Assembly (NCBI RefSeq): GCF_009938225.1
Contig: NZ_AP019657.1
Location: 1,612,001-1,676,000 of the forward strand
From: Vibrio ponticus
GTDB lineage: Bacteria; Pseudomonadota; Gammaproteobacteria; Enterobacterales; Vibrionaceae
Direction of reading: 5' to 3'
DNA: 64,000 bases
Under the pieces are notes generated by a model, which searched no databases, was not told the DNA's origin, and saw nothing but the letters and a program-made list of their open reading frames with translations. Positions 1 through 10,177 of this stretch are shown in pieces (position 1 is the stretch's first letter; each line of letters opens with the position of its first letter). The translations under genes were made by a program, and so were the position numbers.

Positions 1-73
1 CAATTAAGAGACAGGGAAAATTCATAATCAGCATCAATAAATGAAAGCTTCGGACAGTAAATTGAGGTATAAA

Positions 74-99
74 AAAAGCAGCCTAACTTGGCTGCTTTT
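74..99 (-). terminator. Rho-independent terminator of rluB
   Basis: Arms AAAAGCAGCC and GGCTGCTTTT enclose a 6-nt loop. Read on the minus strand, the hairpin is followed by a T-run just past the rluB stop. The first 73 bases of the window hold nothing else that I can support. Confidence 0.85.
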
Positions 100-122
100 T
101 AGTTATCTGCATAATCAGATGA

Positions 123-1148
123 TTAACGTTGACCTTTTTGTGGCTTGTTACGTGAGCCTGAAACTCCAGCGCCGTTCTTTGGTTTGTTGCGAGAACCAGG
201 TGTACCCGCACCGCTCTTAGGCTTGCTACGTGGGTTTGTAGCATCTGTCGCTTTTGGTTTACGACGTGAAGCGTTATTACTGCGACCTTTAGGCGCGCTT
301 ACACGCTCTTCATGACGCTTAACCGCACGACGGATTTTTTGGCTGCGAGAACGTTCGCGCTTACGAGAAGTCGCGTCTTTGCTTTCATCTAGCATAGTTT
401 CACGTTCTGGACGTAGCTCAACCAATTCACGTAGGTAGTTCACTTCTTTAAGTGGCAACTCCATCCAACCGCCACGAGGCAGTTTCTTGTCTAGATAAAT
501 GTCACCATAACGAACACGTTTTAGACGGCTTACCGTTGTCTCTTGTGATTCCCACAAACGACGAACTTCACGGTTACGACCTTCGTTGATCGCTACGTAG
601 AAAGTATGGTTCATACCTTCGCCACCAGCGTAAACAACGTCTTCGAAACGCGCCATACCATCTTCTAGTTGCACACCACGTACTAGGTTCTTAACTTTCT
701 GCTCGTTAACTTCACCAAATACACGTACAAGGTATTCACGCTCAACTTGGCGGCTTGGGTGCATTAGACGGTTAGCAAGCTCACCATCTGTTGTGAACAG
801 CAGTAGACCTGAAGTGTTCGCATCTAGACGACCAACAGAGATCCAACGAGAACCACGGATTTTTGGCAGACGATCAAATACCGTACGACGACCTTCTGGG
901 TCATGACGAGTACACAGTTCACCCTCTGGTTTGTAATAAGCCAGAACGCGACACACTACTTCTTCCGAAGCTTTTACCGAAACAACATGTCCATCAATAC
1001 GAACGATAGCGCTTTCATCTTCTAGACGTTCGCCTAGCTTAGCCACCATACCGTTCACACTTACTCGACCAGCTTTAATCAACGCTTCTAGTTCGCGTCG
1101 AGAGCCGTGACCAGCACGTGCCAATATTTTCTGAAGTTTTTCGTTCAT
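123..1148 (-). CDS. rluB: 23S rRNA pseudouridine(2605) synthase RluB
   Basis: This is an RsuA-family pseudouridine synthase that modifies U2605 of 23S rRNA in the large-subunit peptidyl-transferase region. An S4 RNA-binding domain spans about residues 2-60, followed by the catalytic domain at about 65-225. The catalytic Asp lies in GRLDANTSG (D109). After about residue 255 comes a long basic, low-complexity tail rich in Lys, Arg, Ser and Gly, which contains a near-duplicated segment ([10 protein letters not shown] type) and probably adds RNA contacts. It lies upstream of yciO, rnm and trp, as in enteric bacteria. The domain content is typical; only the tail varies. Confidence 0.95.
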   Translation of the reverse strand: MNEKLQKILARAGHGSRRELEALIKAGRVSVNGMVAKLGERLEDESAIVRIDGHVVSVKASEEVVCRVLAYYKPEGELCTRHDPEGRRTVFDRLPKIRGSRWISVGRLDANTSGLLLFTTDGELANRLMHPSRQVEREYLVRVFGEVNEQKVKNLVRGVQLEDGMARFEDVVYAGGEGMNHTFYVAINEGRNREVRRLWESQETTVSRLKRVRYGDIYLDKKLPRGGWMELPLKEVNYLRELVELRPERETMLDESKDATSRKRERSRSQKIRRAVKRHEERVSAPKGRSNNASRRKPKATDATNPRSKPKSGAGTPGSRNKPKNGAGVSGSRNKPQKGQR

Positions 1149-1272
1149 CTATCTACCTATGTGTCGTCTTCTCAGACGTCGAATGAAATACGCGACCTAA
1201 TTTCGCGGTCGCGTAATATACCAAACACAGTGATTGAAATCACCAAATTTTAACTCATCAGTGGTGAGATTT

Positions 1273-1896
1273 TTACGATTCAAACGGCGTTGGATCACCA
1301 GAGCCAATACGCACCACTTGCGCTTCATCTTCACTAAAGTCGATAACCGTGGTTGGCTGCTCACCTAAGTAACCACCATTTAAAATCACATCAACCGCAT
1401 GTTCAAGCTTGTCACGGATATCTTCTGGATCTGACTCGGTAAAATCGTTGCCAGGTAAAATCAGTGATGTCGACATCATTGGTTCGCCCAAAGCTTCTAA
1501 TAAGTCTAGTGCGATACGGTTGTCAGGAACACGAATACCGATGGTTTTACGCTTTGAGTTCATCAAACGGCGCGGTACTTCTTTCGTGCCTTTAAAAATA
1601 AACGTGTATGGTCCTGGTGTGTTGTTCTTTAGCAAACGAAACGCGGTGTTATCCACGCGAGCGTACATTGATAATTCCGATAAGTCGCGACACAACAGCG
1701 TAAAGTTATGTTTTTCATCCAAACGACGGATCTGACAAATGCGTTCTAGCGCTTGTTTGTTTTCCAACTGACAACCCAGCGCGTAACCAGAGTCAGTTGG
1801 GTAAACAACCACACCCCCGTTACGAATGATTGCTACCGCTTGATTAATCAAGCGAGCCTGTGGGTTTTCGGGATGCACGTAAAAAAACTGGCTCAT
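1273..1896 (-). CDS. yciO: YciO, Sua5/YciO/YrdC-family protein
   Basis: A 207-residue protein of the YrdC/Sua5 fold, whose relatives make threonylcarbamoyl-AMP for tRNA t6A formation. YciO itself is a paralogue with weaker or uncertain activity. The N-terminal GGVVVYPTDSGYALGC segment and the KTIGIRVPDNR motif, which contacts nucleotide or phosphate in this family, are visible. It starts at ATG 1896 and sits between rluB and rnm on the same strand, with about 55 nt to the rnm stop, so cotranscription is likely. The family call is firm; the exact substrate is not shown by the sequence. Confidence 0.9.
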   Translation of the reverse strand: MSQFFYVHPENPQARLINQAVAIIRNGGVVVYPTDSGYALGCQLENKQALERICQIRRLDEKHNFTLLCRDLSELSMYARVDNTAFRLLKNNTPGPYTFIFKGTKEVPRRLMNSKRKTIGIRVPDNRIALDLLEALGEPMMSTSLILPGNDFTESDPEDIRDKLEHAVDVILNGGYLGEQPTTVIDFSEDEAQVVRIGSGDPTPFES

Positions 1897-1950
1897 GGTA
1901 ATTCCTCATAGTGTTTACCCAAGTCGAATCGAGGCACTTGAGTAGCGAGC

Positions 1951-2814
1951 TTAGCTCTCTGAAGTATCGGAATGTGAAGGCTCGATACCCCAATCTTTCC
2001 ACACTGGTTCTACGCCGGATGGCAACCAGAGGTTTCGTCCTAACTCCATCCACGGGGATGGGTAGTGAAAGTCGCTGCCTTGGGAGGCTAATAGTTTGTA
2101 TTGTATAGCATAATCCGCCAAGTTGCGTCTTTCTTGTTGTCCTTGTTGCGGTTGTGCCACTTCCATCGCGTCACCGCCCGCTTCAACAAACGCAGAGATT
2201 AAGCGCTTAATCCACTTTGCGGTCAAGTCATATCGTCCTGGGTGAGCTAAAACAGCCTGTCCCCCAGCGGCATGAATGGCACTGACTGCATCCGCCATCG
2301 AACACCAGTTAGGCGGCACATACCCAGGGTTATTGCGAGTTAGATATTTTTTAAACACCATTTGCATGGTCTTAGCATAACCATTCTCTACCAGCCACGC
2401 GGCAAAGTGAGCGCGCGTAATTGGCGCGTCTCCAGCAATCTGACTCACTTCTTCCAATACCCCTTCACGGGTTGCCTTAGCCAGACGGGTGGCTATCAAC
2501 TCAGCGCGAACAACTCGGCGCTGTTGCTGCTCTTCTATCAGCTTGCGTAGCTGTGGATTTTCCGGATCAATATTTAAACCAACAATGTGGATGTCTTTAT
2601 TTTCCCACACCGTCGATATCTCAATACCGTTGATGATTTTTAGCTCGAGTTCTTGCTCGGTAACATACTGTTTGGCTGTCGCGAGCGCATCCACCGTATC
2701 GTGATCGGTAATCGCTAGCACATCCAAATTAAAGCTTACTGCACGGTCAACCAGCTCTTGTGGACTAAACCTACCATCTGAGGCGGTCGTATGGCTGTGT
2801 AAATCAATTCGCAT
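1951..2814 (-). CDS. rnm: RNase AM (PHP-domain 5'-3' exoribonuclease, YciV/TrpH)
   Basis: A PHP-superfamily phosphoesterase. Its E. coli homologue trims the 5' ends of rRNAs and acts on short oligonucleotides and 3',5'-bisphosphates. Metal-binding motifs appear in order: [11 protein letters not shown] at the N terminus, [10 protein letters not shown], a mid-protein AHPGRYDL and GSDFHYPS near the C terminus. I start at ATG 2814 (MRIDLHSH) because this matches the family N terminus; the frame extends 10 codons upstream without support. It is divergent from the trp operon and shares its intergenic control region, the same arrangement as in E. coli. Confidence 0.93.
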   Translation of the reverse strand: MRIDLHSHTTASDGRFSPQELVDRAVSFNLDVLAITDHDTVDALATAKQYVTEQELELKIINGIEISTVWENKDIHIVGLNIDPENPQLRKLIEEQQQRRVVRAELIATRLAKATREGVLEEVSQIAGDAPITRAHFAAWLVENGYAKTMQMVFKKYLTRNNPGYVPPNWCSMADAVSAIHAAGGQAVLAHPGRYDLTAKWIKRLISAFVEAGGDAMEVAQPQQGQQERRNLADYAIQYKLLASQGSDFHYPSPWMELGRNLWLPSGVEPVWKDWGIEPSHSDTSES

Positions 2815-2830
2815 AATTTTTTCTTTAGGG

Positions 2831-2863
2831 TTGACAGTGAACAAAAATACTAGTTAACTAGTA
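2831..2863 (+). promoter_or_regulatory. trp promoter with TrpR operator
   Basis: A perfect -35 TTGACA (2831-2836) is followed after 17 bp by -10 TTAACT (2854-2859). The palindrome TACTAGTTAACTAGTA (2848-2863) covers the -10 and equals the core of the TrpR operator consensus, so repression would block RNA polymerase directly. The leader peptide begins 32 bp downstream. Confidence 0.93.
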
Positions 2864-2894
2864 CGCAATTACAAACTACTTCGTAAGACACGCT

Positions 2895-3020
2895 ATGTTA
2901 CAAGAATTTAACCAAAAGCAGAAAACAAAAGTCGCACTGACTTCGCCTGAGCGCGAAATGTCAGAGCTAGCTTGGTGGCGCACTTGGACAAGTTCTTGGT
3001 GGGCTAACGTGTACTTTTAA
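2895..3020 (+). CDS. trpL: trp operon leader peptide TrpL
   Basis: A 41-codon leader peptide starting at ATG 2895. It has five Trp codons in ten positions near its end: two pairs (W27-W28 and W35-W36) around W31. Ribosome stalling here when charged tRNA-Trp is scarce would release the attenuator. It is longer than the 14-residue E. coli leader, as is usual in Vibrio. Its last codons contain GGGCTAAC (3001-3008), which can pair with parts of the downstream hairpin and so acts as the antiterminator partner. Start and stop fit the transcript begun at the TrpR-controlled promoter. Confidence 0.92.
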   Translation: MLQEFNQKQKTKVALTSPEREMSELAWWRTWTSSWWANVYF

Positions 3021-3053
3021 TTTATCGCTAAATCGATAAATACTGAATCGCAA

Positions 3054-3079
3054 AGCCCGCTAAGTTAGCGGGCTTTTTG
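3054..3079 (+). terminator. trp attenuator
   Basis: AGCCCGC and GCGGGCT form a stem around a TAAGTTA loop, followed by a T-rich tract. GGGCT and GCTAAC inside the end of trpL (3001-3008) are complementary to AGCCC (3054-3058) and GTTAGC (3064-3069), which gives the mutually exclusive antiterminator. The 130 nt from here to trpE hold a strong ribosome site (AGGAGG, 3201-3206) and no other gene. Confidence 0.92.
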
Positions 3080-3210
3080 TTTTGTTGCGCATCTCACATC
3101 CAACTGCCTAAGGAATGAACGAATAAACACCTAGGATGTTTGGGGGATTGTTAGCTTTATGCGAGACTGTGTAACAGAAAGGAATATAAATAGTTAATGA
3201 AGGAGGTCTT

Positions 3211-4797
3211 GTGAACAAGACCATGACAATCAACAAGCTAGCAAAAGTGGATCTGTTACAGACTGAAGTGCCTTATTCAGCCGATCCCACTAGCCTGTTT
3301 CATACACTGTGCGAAAACAAAACCGATAGTTTGTTACTCGAGTCCGCAGAAATTGACTCTAAGCAGGATTTAAAAAGCCTACTTATCGTTGACTCCGCTG
3401 TGCGCATCGTTTGCCTTGAGCACACCGTTACCATGACCGCTCTGACTGATAATGGTCAGGCTCTGATTGAACACATCAGCCACAACATCAATGACAACAT
3501 TGAATTTAAGCTGGCTAGTAACACACTAACCATCGAGTTTAGCGAACCTTGCAACACCTTAGATGAGGACTCTCGCCTGCGTGAAGCCTCCTCTTTTGAT
3601 GCGCTGCGTCTCATTCAACACAGCTTTGATCTTAAACATCAAGATAAGCACGCGATCTTTATTGGCGGTCTATTTGCCTATGACCTAGTCGCAAACTTTG
3701 AGCCTCTAGGCACAGCGAAGGCGACCAACAAGTGCCCTGACTATGTGTTTTATGTTGCAGAAACGCTTTTGGTGGTTGATCACCAAACGCAAAGCTGCCA
3801 ACTTCAAGCGACGCGTTTTAATGCTAGCAGCAGCGCAGCGACGATTGAAAAGCGCCTAGTAGAGATTGCCAAAGCATGCGGTGAGCTTAAATCACTGCCT
3901 CAAGCAGAACAATTGTCGAGCGTTGAGCCTGTGCCAAGCGTTTCGGATCGGGACTTTTGCCAAACCGTACGCGACCTTAAACAGTTTGTGATTAAAGGTG
4001 ATGTGTTCCAAGTCGTGCCTTCACGCCGCTTCACTCTGCCTTGCCCATCTCCATTGGCAGCCTATAAAGAGCTAAAACAGAGCAATCCAAGCCCTTACAT
4101 GTTCTACATGCAAGATGAGCTATTTACTCTGTTTGGCGCGTCGCCAGAAAGCGCACTGAAATACGAAACGCACACCAACCAAGTTGAGATTTACCCAATT
4201 GCAGGCACGCGCCGCCGAGGTAAACGTCCTAACGGTGAAATCGATTTTGACCTCGATAGCCGCATTGAGCTTGAACTGCGCGCCGATAGCAAAGAAAACG
4301 CCGAGCACATGATGCTGGTTGACTTAGCTCGCAACGACGTTGCGCGTATTTCTGCGGCTGGCACTCGCCATGTTGCAGACCTTCTAAAAGTCGACCGTTA
4401 CAGCCACGTCATGCACTTAGTTTCTCGTGTGGTCGGTCAACTGCGTGATGACCTTGATGCACTGCACGCCTATCAAGCTTGCATGAACATGGGCACACTG
4501 ACCGGTGCGCCAAAGATCCGTGCTATGCAGCTAATTCGCGACGTCGAACAAGCGCGACGCGGTAGCTACGGCGGTGCGGTCGGTTACCTAACTGGCGAAG
4601 GGACACTGGATACTTGCATCGTGATTCGCTCGGCGTATGTCGAAGATGGCATCGCCCAAGTGCAAGCCGGTGCGGGCGTGGTCTTCGACTCAGACCCGCA
4701 AGCGGAAGCGGATGAAACCCGCGGTAAAGCCCAAGCGGTGATCTCAGCCATCCAAGCGGCACATAAAGCCCATAACCAAAGTACAGACAAGGTATAG
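3211..4797 (+). CDS. trpE: Anthranilate synthase component I
   Basis: Makes anthranilate from chorismate and ammonia delivered by TrpG, the first committed step of tryptophan synthesis. The chorismate-binding domain fills the C-terminal two thirds (IAGTRRRG, LVDLARND, GAPKIRAMQLI). An N-terminal LLLES element (about 41-45) is the site that confers tryptophan feedback inhibition in this family. I use GTG 3211 because the AGGAGG ribosome site is 4 nt away, whereas the in-frame ATG at 3223 is too far. First structural gene of the operon; it abuts trpG. Confidence 0.97.
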   Translation: MNKTMTINKLAKVDLLQTEVPYSADPTSLFHTLCENKTDSLLLESAEIDSKQDLKSLLIVDSAVRIVCLEHTVTMTALTDNGQALIEHISHNINDNIEFKLASNTLTIEFSEPCNTLDEDSRLREASSFDALRLIQHSFDLKHQDKHAIFIGGLFAYDLVANFEPLGTAKATNKCPDYVFYVAETLLVVDHQTQSCQLQATRFNASSSAATIEKRLVEIAKACGELKSLPQAEQLSSVEPVPSVSDRDFCQTVRDLKQFVIKGDVFQVVPSRRFTLPCPSPLAAYKELKQSNPSPYMFYMQDELFTLFGASPESALKYETHTNQVEIYPIAGTRRRGKRPNGEIDFDLDSRIELELRADSKENAEHMMLVDLARNDVARISAAGTRHVADLLKVDRYSHVMHLVSRVVGQLRDDLDALHAYQACMNMGTLTGAPKIRAMQLIRDVEQARRGSYGGAVGYLTGEGTLDTCIVIRSAYVEDGIAQVQAGAGVVFDSDPQAEADETRGKAQAVISAIQAAHKAHNQSTDKV

Positions 4798-4806
4798 GTG
4801 TTAAAC

Positions 4807-5397
4807 ATGGCAAATATTGTATTTATCGACAACTTTGACTCGTTTACTTATAACCTAGTCGACCAATTTCGTTCACTGGGGCATGAAGTCACGATATACC
4901 GCAACCACATTGCGGCAGAGAATATCGAACAAGCGGTACTCGAACTGCCAAACCCAGTGGTGTTGCTCTCTCCTGGTCCTGGTGCTCCCGCAGAGGCAGG
5001 CTGTATGCCCGAGCTGATTCAACGCTTAAAAGGCAAAGTGCCTATGATAGGTATCTGTCTTGGGCACCAAGCCATCGTGGAAGCCTACGGTGGCAAGGTT
5101 GCAGGCGCTGGCGAAATTGTGCATGGTAAGGTCTCGATGATGGAACATCAGAACCACGCCATCTACCAGGGCTTGCCCTCACCGCTTGCAATTGCGCGTT
5201 ACCACTCGTTGGTCGCGACCAAGGTGTCAGATAGCCTAACGGTGACCGCCGAAGTTGACGGTTTGGTGATGTCAGTGGTGCAAGAACAAGACAAAGTGTG
5301 TGGTTTCCAATTTCATCCTGAGTCAATTATGACCACCTATGGAGCGACACTTCTCGCCAATGCGATTGAATGGGCATTAGAGCGAACCAACGGATAA
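4807..5397 (+). CDS. trpG: Anthranilate synthase component II (glutamine amidotransferase)
   Basis: Class I glutamine amidotransferase subunit that supplies ammonia to TrpE. The nucleophile C84 lies in GICLGHQ, and the His-Glu pair of the triad is H170 and E172 in FHPES. The frame opens at GTG 4798 immediately after the trpE stop, but ATG 4807 (MANIVFIDNFDSF) matches the family start and is better spaced from the AGG upstream. It is a stand-alone trpG, not fused to trpD as in E. coli. Tight spacing to trpE and trpD shows one transcript. Confidence 0.96.
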   Translation: MANIVFIDNFDSFTYNLVDQFRSLGHEVTIYRNHIAAENIEQAVLELPNPVVLLSPGPGAPAEAGCMPELIQRLKGKVPMIGICLGHQAIVEAYGGKVAGAGEIVHGKVSMMEHQNHAIYQGLPSPLAIARYHSLVATKVSDSLTVTAEVDGLVMSVVQEQDKVCGFQFHPESIMTTYGATLLANAIEWALERTNG

Positions 5398-5407
5398 GGA
5401 AAAGATC

Positions 5408-6406
5408 ATGGAACAGATTATTAATAAACTATATGAGCAAGAGTCACTGACTGAGCAAGAAAGCCAGCAGCTTTTCGACCTGATTATCCGTGGTGAATTA
5501 GACCCGATTTTGATGGCTTCTGCCCTAACGGCACTGAAGATCAAAGGTGAAACACCTGCTGAAATCGCTGGCGCAGCCAAAGCATTACTCGAAAACGCCA
5601 ACCCGTTCCCACGCCCAGACTATGATTTTGCCGATATCGTTGGCACTGGTGGTGACGGACACGACACTATCAATATCTCGACCACCGCCGCTTTTGTTGC
5701 GGCAGGTTGTGGGCTTAAAGTTGCTAAGCATGGTAACCGTAGCGTTTCGAGCAAATCCGGTTCATCGGATCTGCTTGATTCATTCGGCATCAACCTCGCA
5801 ATGAGTGCAGATGACACGCGTGAAGCCGTAGATGACCTTGGCGTGGCTTTCTTATTTGCACCGCAATATCACGGTGGTGTACGCCACGCGATGCCAGTGC
5901 GTCAAACCATGAAAACTCGCACCATCTTTAATATCTTAGGTCCTTTGATTAACCCAGCTCGTCCTAATATCGAGCTGATGGGCGTCTACAGCGAAGAACT
6001 GGTTCGCCCAATTGCAGAAACCATGCTGAAAATGGGCATGAAACGCGCGGCAGTGGTGCATGGCAGCGGCTTAGATGAAGTGGCGATTCATGGCGAAACC
6101 ACGGTAGCTGAAATCAAAGACGGACAAATTCATGAATACACCCTATCACCGGAAGATTTTGGCGTGGAACGTTTCCCATTAGAAGCAATTAAGGGTGGCG
6201 ATCCAGAAGAAAACAAAGCGATCATTACCAACATTTTGACCGGCAGCGGCACTAAGGCGCAATTAGGTGCAGTCGCGGTCAACGTGGCACTATTGATGCG
6301 TCTATTTGGTCACGAAAACCTTAAAGCCAATACTCAGCAAGCGATTGACGTGATGAATTCAGGCAAGGCATTTAAGTTAGTAGAACAGTTAGCGGCACGC
6401 GGCTAA
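5408..6406 (+). CDS. trpD: Anthranilate phosphoribosyltransferase
   Basis: Transfers phosphoribose from PRPP to anthranilate. The PRPP-binding glycine-rich motif GTGGDGHDTINIS and the KHGNRSVSSKSGSSD segment are both present. At 332 residues it is the normal length of the unfused enzyme. It starts 10 nt after the trpG stop. Confidence 0.97.
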   Translation: MEQIINKLYEQESLTEQESQQLFDLIIRGELDPILMASALTALKIKGETPAEIAGAAKALLENANPFPRPDYDFADIVGTGGDGHDTINISTTAAFVAAGCGLKVAKHGNRSVSSKSGSSDLLDSFGINLAMSADDTREAVDDLGVAFLFAPQYHGGVRHAMPVRQTMKTRTIFNILGPLINPARPNIELMGVYSEELVRPIAETMLKMGMKRAAVVHGSGLDEVAIHGETTVAEIKDGQIHEYTLSPEDFGVERFPLEAIKGGDPEENKAIITNILTGSGTKAQLGAVAVNVALLMRLFGHENLKANTQQAIDVMNSGKAFKLVEQLAARG

Positions 6407-6415
6407 GGATCATGT

Positions 6416-7843
6416 ATGACACAGACATCTGAAAAACTCTCCCAGCACGTATCGAAACAAGAAGCGCAAATGGCAGAAGTATTAGCAAAGATTGTCCGCG
6501 ACAAATATCAATGGGTCGCGGAGCGCAAACAAACGCAACCACTCGCTGAGTTTCAAACCGAGCTTGAGCCCTCTGATCGCGACTTCTACCAAGCGTTGAG
6601 TGGTGATAAAACCGCGTTCATTCTTGAATGTAAAAAAGCCTCACCGTCAAAGGGGCTGATCCGGAACGATTTTAACTTGGACTACATCGCCGCAACCTAT
6701 GATCGCCACGCAAGTGCAATCTCGGTGCTGACCGATGAAAAATACTTCCAAGGTAATTTTGAGTTTCTGCCGCAAGTGCGCAAACAAGCTCGCCAACCTA
6801 TCTTATGTAAAGATTTTATGGTCGACAGCTACCAAGTGTATCTTGCGCGCCACTATAGCGCGGATGCGATTCTGTTGATGCTGTCAGTATTGGATGATGC
6901 TCAGTATCAAGAACTTGCTGACGTTGCCCATTCTCTGAATATGGGTGTTTTAACTGAAGTGAGCAACGAAGACGAATTGCACCGAGCGGTTAAACTGGGC
7001 GCTAAAGTCATTGGTATTAACAACCGCAACCTGCGCGATCTCAGCACCGATTTAAACCGTACCAAAGAGTTAGCTCCAACCATCCGTGAATTGGCACCCA
7101 ACGCCACGATTATCTCTGAATCGGGGATTTACACCCACCAGCAGGTACGCGAACTGGCTGAGTTTGCCGATGGTTTCTTAATTGGCAGTTCGCTGATGGC
7201 GGAAGATAACCTCGAACAAGCAGTGCGCAAAGTAACCCTCGGACAAAACAAAGTGTGTGGTTTGACCCATTCAGACGATGCTGCTAAAGCGTATCAATCG
7301 GGAGCCATCTATGGCGGTTTGATCTTTGTTGAAGCCTCAAAGCGTTATGTGAGCCCAGAAAATGCTCGTCTCGTGATGAGTGGTGCGCCGCTTAACTATG
7401 TTGGCGTCTTCCAAAACCACCCTGTTGAAATTGTGGCTGAAATTGCTACCCAATTGAACCTTGCTGCGGTGCAGTTACATGGTAGCGAGTCTCAGGAGTA
7501 TGTGGATGTTCTGCGCATTCAACTACCGCAAGAGATCCAGATTTGGAAAGCCTATGGCGTGAGTGATAAACAGGTGCAACGTCTTAGCCGCCATATCGAC
7601 CGCCATCTACTCGATGCTCAAGTCGGCAAACAAAGTGGCGGGACAGGCAAAGTATTTGATTGGTCGTTAATCGGCTGCACCAAAGAAGTGATGCTGGCTG
7701 GCGGATTATCGGCAGATAACGCCCAGCAAGCAGGCACATTAGGCTGCCTCGGTTTAGACCTCAATTCCGGTGTGGAAAGCGCACCAGGTAAAAAAGATTT
7801 AGTTAAGTTGCAACAAGCGTTTGCTGCAATTAGAGAATATTAA
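6416..7843 (+). CDS. trpCF: Bifunctional indole-3-glycerol-phosphate synthase / phosphoribosylanthranilate isomerase
   Basis: Two consecutive (beta/alpha)8 barrels for two successive steps. The N-terminal TrpC barrel (to about residue 275) shows ILECKKASPSKG, and the C-terminal TrpF barrel begins near KVCGLTHSDDA and ends with VMLAGGLSADNA. The fusion is typical of Gammaproteobacteria. ATG 6416 has a well-placed AAGGA. The first 18 residues before MAEVLAKIV extend beyond the E. coli start, so a later start is possible but less likely. Confidence 0.96.
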   Translation: MTQTSEKLSQHVSKQEAQMAEVLAKIVRDKYQWVAERKQTQPLAEFQTELEPSDRDFYQALSGDKTAFILECKKASPSKGLIRNDFNLDYIAATYDRHASAISVLTDEKYFQGNFEFLPQVRKQARQPILCKDFMVDSYQVYLARHYSADAILLMLSVLDDAQYQELADVAHSLNMGVLTEVSNEDELHRAVKLGAKVIGINNRNLRDLSTDLNRTKELAPTIRELAPNATIISESGIYTHQQVRELAEFADGFLIGSSLMAEDNLEQAVRKVTLGQNKVCGLTHSDDAAKAYQSGAIYGGLIFVEASKRYVSPENARLVMSGAPLNYVGVFQNHPVEIVAEIATQLNLAAVQLHGSESQEYVDVLRIQLPQEIQIWKAYGVSDKQVQRLSRHIDRHLLDAQVGKQSGGTGKVFDWSLIGCTKEVMLAGGLSADNAQQAGTLGCLGLDLNSGVESAPGKKDLVKLQQAFAAIREY

Positions 7844-7855
7844 GGAAGACAAGCA

Positions 7856-9046
7856 ATGGCGAAGTTAAATGCCTATTTTGGCGAATACGGCGGTCAATAC
7901 GTCCCGCAAATTCTAGTGCCTGCGCTAGAGCAACTAGAGCAAGCGTTTATTGATGCACAAGAAGATCCTGCATTTCGCAGCGAGTTTATGTCACTGCTGC
8001 AAGAGTATGCGGGTCGCCCAACAGCGTTAACGCTGACTCGTAACCTGACCAAAGGCACCAAAACCAAACTGTATCTAAAGCGTGAAGATTTGCTGCACGG
8101 CGGCGCACACAAGACCAACCAAGTACTTGGTCAAGCATTGCTGGCAAAACGCATGGGTAAAAATGAAATCATCGCTGAAACAGGTGCGGGTCAACACGGT
8201 GTAGCGACTGCCCTAGCCTGTGCACTACTAGGACTAAAATGCCGCGTTTACATGGGCGCGAAAGACGTTGAGCGTCAAAGCCCGAACGTATTTCGCATGA
8301 AACTAATGGGCGCAGAAGTGATCCCGGTGCATTCAGGTTCAGCCACACTAAAAGATGCCTGTAACGAAGCGCTACGCGACTGGTCTGGCAGCTACGAAAC
8401 CGCTCACTACTTGCTAGGTACAGCTGCGGGTCCTCACCCATTCCCGACGATTGTGCGTGACTTCCAGCGCATGATTGGTGAAGAGACCAAAAACCAGATT
8501 TTAGCCCGTGAAGGTCGCCTGCCTGATGCAGTCATTGCCTGTGTGGGTGGTGGCTCTAACGCCATTGGTATGTTTGCCGACTTTATTGAAGAAGAAAGTG
8601 TGCGTCTAATTGGCGTCGAACCAGCAGGTAAAGGCATTGATACAGACCAACATGGTGCACCGCTAAAACATGGCAAAACTGGTATTTTCTTTGGCATGAA
8701 AGCACCACTGATGCAAGATGCCAACGGTCAAGTTGAAGAGTCTTACTCAGTGTCAGCTGGTCTAGATTTCCCATCAGTAGGACCACAACACGCTCACTTA
8801 AATGCGATTGGACGAGCTGAGTATGACAACGTCACCGATGATGAAGCGCTAGAAGCCTTCCAAGAACTTGCGCGTAGCGAAGGGATCATTCCAGCGCTAG
8901 AATCCTCTCACGCACTGGCTCATGCATTGCGCATGGCACGTGAAAACCCAGAACAAGAACAACTACTGGTGGTAAACCTATCGGGTCGTGGTGACAAAGA
9001 CATCTTTACTGTCCACGCCCTCCTAGAAGAAAAAGGAGTGATGTAA
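7856..9046 (+). CDS. trpB: Tryptophan synthase beta chain
   Basis: PLP enzyme that condenses indole with serine. The PLP lysine is K86 in [12 protein letters not shown], the phosphate-binding loop is [10 protein letters not shown], and the C terminus keeps NLSGRGDKD. Its length (396) is standard. Its stop overlaps the trpA start by one base (TAATG), which suggests translational coupling and the 1:1 alpha:beta stoichiometry of the complex. Confidence 0.98.
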   Translation: MAKLNAYFGEYGGQYVPQILVPALEQLEQAFIDAQEDPAFRSEFMSLLQEYAGRPTALTLTRNLTKGTKTKLYLKREDLLHGGAHKTNQVLGQALLAKRMGKNEIIAETGAGQHGVATALACALLGLKCRVYMGAKDVERQSPNVFRMKLMGAEVIPVHSGSATLKDACNEALRDWSGSYETAHYLLGTAAGPHPFPTIVRDFQRMIGEETKNQILAREGRLPDAVIACVGGGSNAIGMFADFIEEESVRLIGVEPAGKGIDTDQHGAPLKHGKTGIFFGMKAPLMQDANGQVEESYSVSAGLDFPSVGPQHAHLNAIGRAEYDNVTDDEALEAFQELARSEGIIPALESSHALAHALRMARENPEQEQLLVVNLSGRGDKDIFTVHALLEEKGVM

Positions 9047-9852
9047 TGGACCGTTATCAATCAATGTTTGCTCGCCTTGCAGAGAAAAACCAAGGCGCAT
9101 TTGTCCCGTTCGTTACCATCTGCGATCCTAGCCCTGAACACTCACTAGAAATCATGCGCACGTTAGCAAAATCTGGTGCTGACGCGCTTGAGTTAGGTAT
9201 GCCATTCTCCGACCCGCTGGCAGATGGTCCAACAATTCAAGGCGCTAACATTCGCGCTTTGGATGCAGGCGCAACACCGGCAATTTGCTTTGAACTGATC
9301 AGTAAAATTCGTGCTGAGTTTCCAGAGTTACCGATTGGTCTGTTGATGTATGCCAACTTGGTGTTTTCACGCGGTATCGAAGACTTTTATCAACGCTGTG
9401 CAGAAGCTGGTGTTGATTCGGTGCTGATTGCCGATGTTCCGACCAATGAAAGCGCTGAGTTTGTGGCTGCCGCTAACAAGTTTGGTATTCACCCAATCTT
9501 TATTGCGCCACCAACCGCCAGCGACGAAACGCTTCAATCTGTAGCGGAGTTGGGCAGTGGCTACACTTACCTGCTGTCGCGTGCGGGGGTAACTGGCGCT
9601 GAAACTAAAGCCAATATGCCAGTAAGTGATATGCTAGAGCGCCTGAATAAATTTGATGCGCCGCCTGCTCTACTTGGCTTTGGTATTTCAGAACCCGAGC
9701 AAGTGAAACAAGCGCTTGAAGCTGGCGCGGCAGGCGCAATTTCAGGTTCTGCTGTGGTTAAAATCATTGAGAATAACCACCCTCAACCAGAGCTTATGCT
9801 CGAAGCGCTAGGTAACTTTGTTACCGCGATGAAAACAGCAACACAAAAGTAA
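9046..9852 (+). CDS. trpA: Tryptophan synthase alpha chain
   Basis: Cleaves indole-3-glycerol phosphate to indole, which is channelled to TrpB. The catalytic residues E49 ([10 protein letters not shown]) and D60 (PLADGPTIQ) align with the E. coli residues of the same number. At 268 residues it is full length. It is the last gene of the operon and is followed by a terminator. Confidence 0.98.
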   Translation: MDRYQSMFARLAEKNQGAFVPFVTICDPSPEHSLEIMRTLAKSGADALELGMPFSDPLADGPTIQGANIRALDAGATPAICFELISKIRAEFPELPIGLLMYANLVFSRGIEDFYQRCAEAGVDSVLIADVPTNESAEFVAAANKFGIHPIFIAPPTASDETLQSVAELGSGYTYLLSRAGVTGAETKANMPVSDMLERLNKFDAPPALLGFGISEPEQVKQALEAGAAGAISGSAVVKIIENNHPQPELMLEALGNFVTAMKTATQK

Positions 9853-9871
9853 CATTCAGATAAGCTTATTT

Positions 9872-9906
9872 ACGGCTCAGGAGTTAACGCTCTCGAGCCG
9901 TTTTAG
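9872..9906 (+). terminator. Terminator of the trp operon
   Basis: ACGGCTC (9872-9878) pairs with GAGCCGT (9895-9901), followed by TTTTAGTTT. The 270 bases from here to the next gene are AT-rich and should hold the symporter promoter. I see no further gene or clear operator there. Confidence 0.85.
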
Positions 9907-10177
9907 TTTAACACTTGCAACATTGTTACATTGATCACGTTTATATAAATCCATCCATTTGCGAAATATCCAATAAAACACCACCAGAGCAAACGTTACC
10001 CCTCAATTTAACCAACAAATTTGTCATTAAACTGTCACTAGTAATGATGAATTTATAATTTTCTTTGTTGCCAAATGTAAACAATAAGTGTACAAACTTA
10101 GCCGACATTATTAGCTACCTACCACAATATGTGCAGTGGTTAATATTGGGGATTTATCATTTATTAGCACAGAGGTT

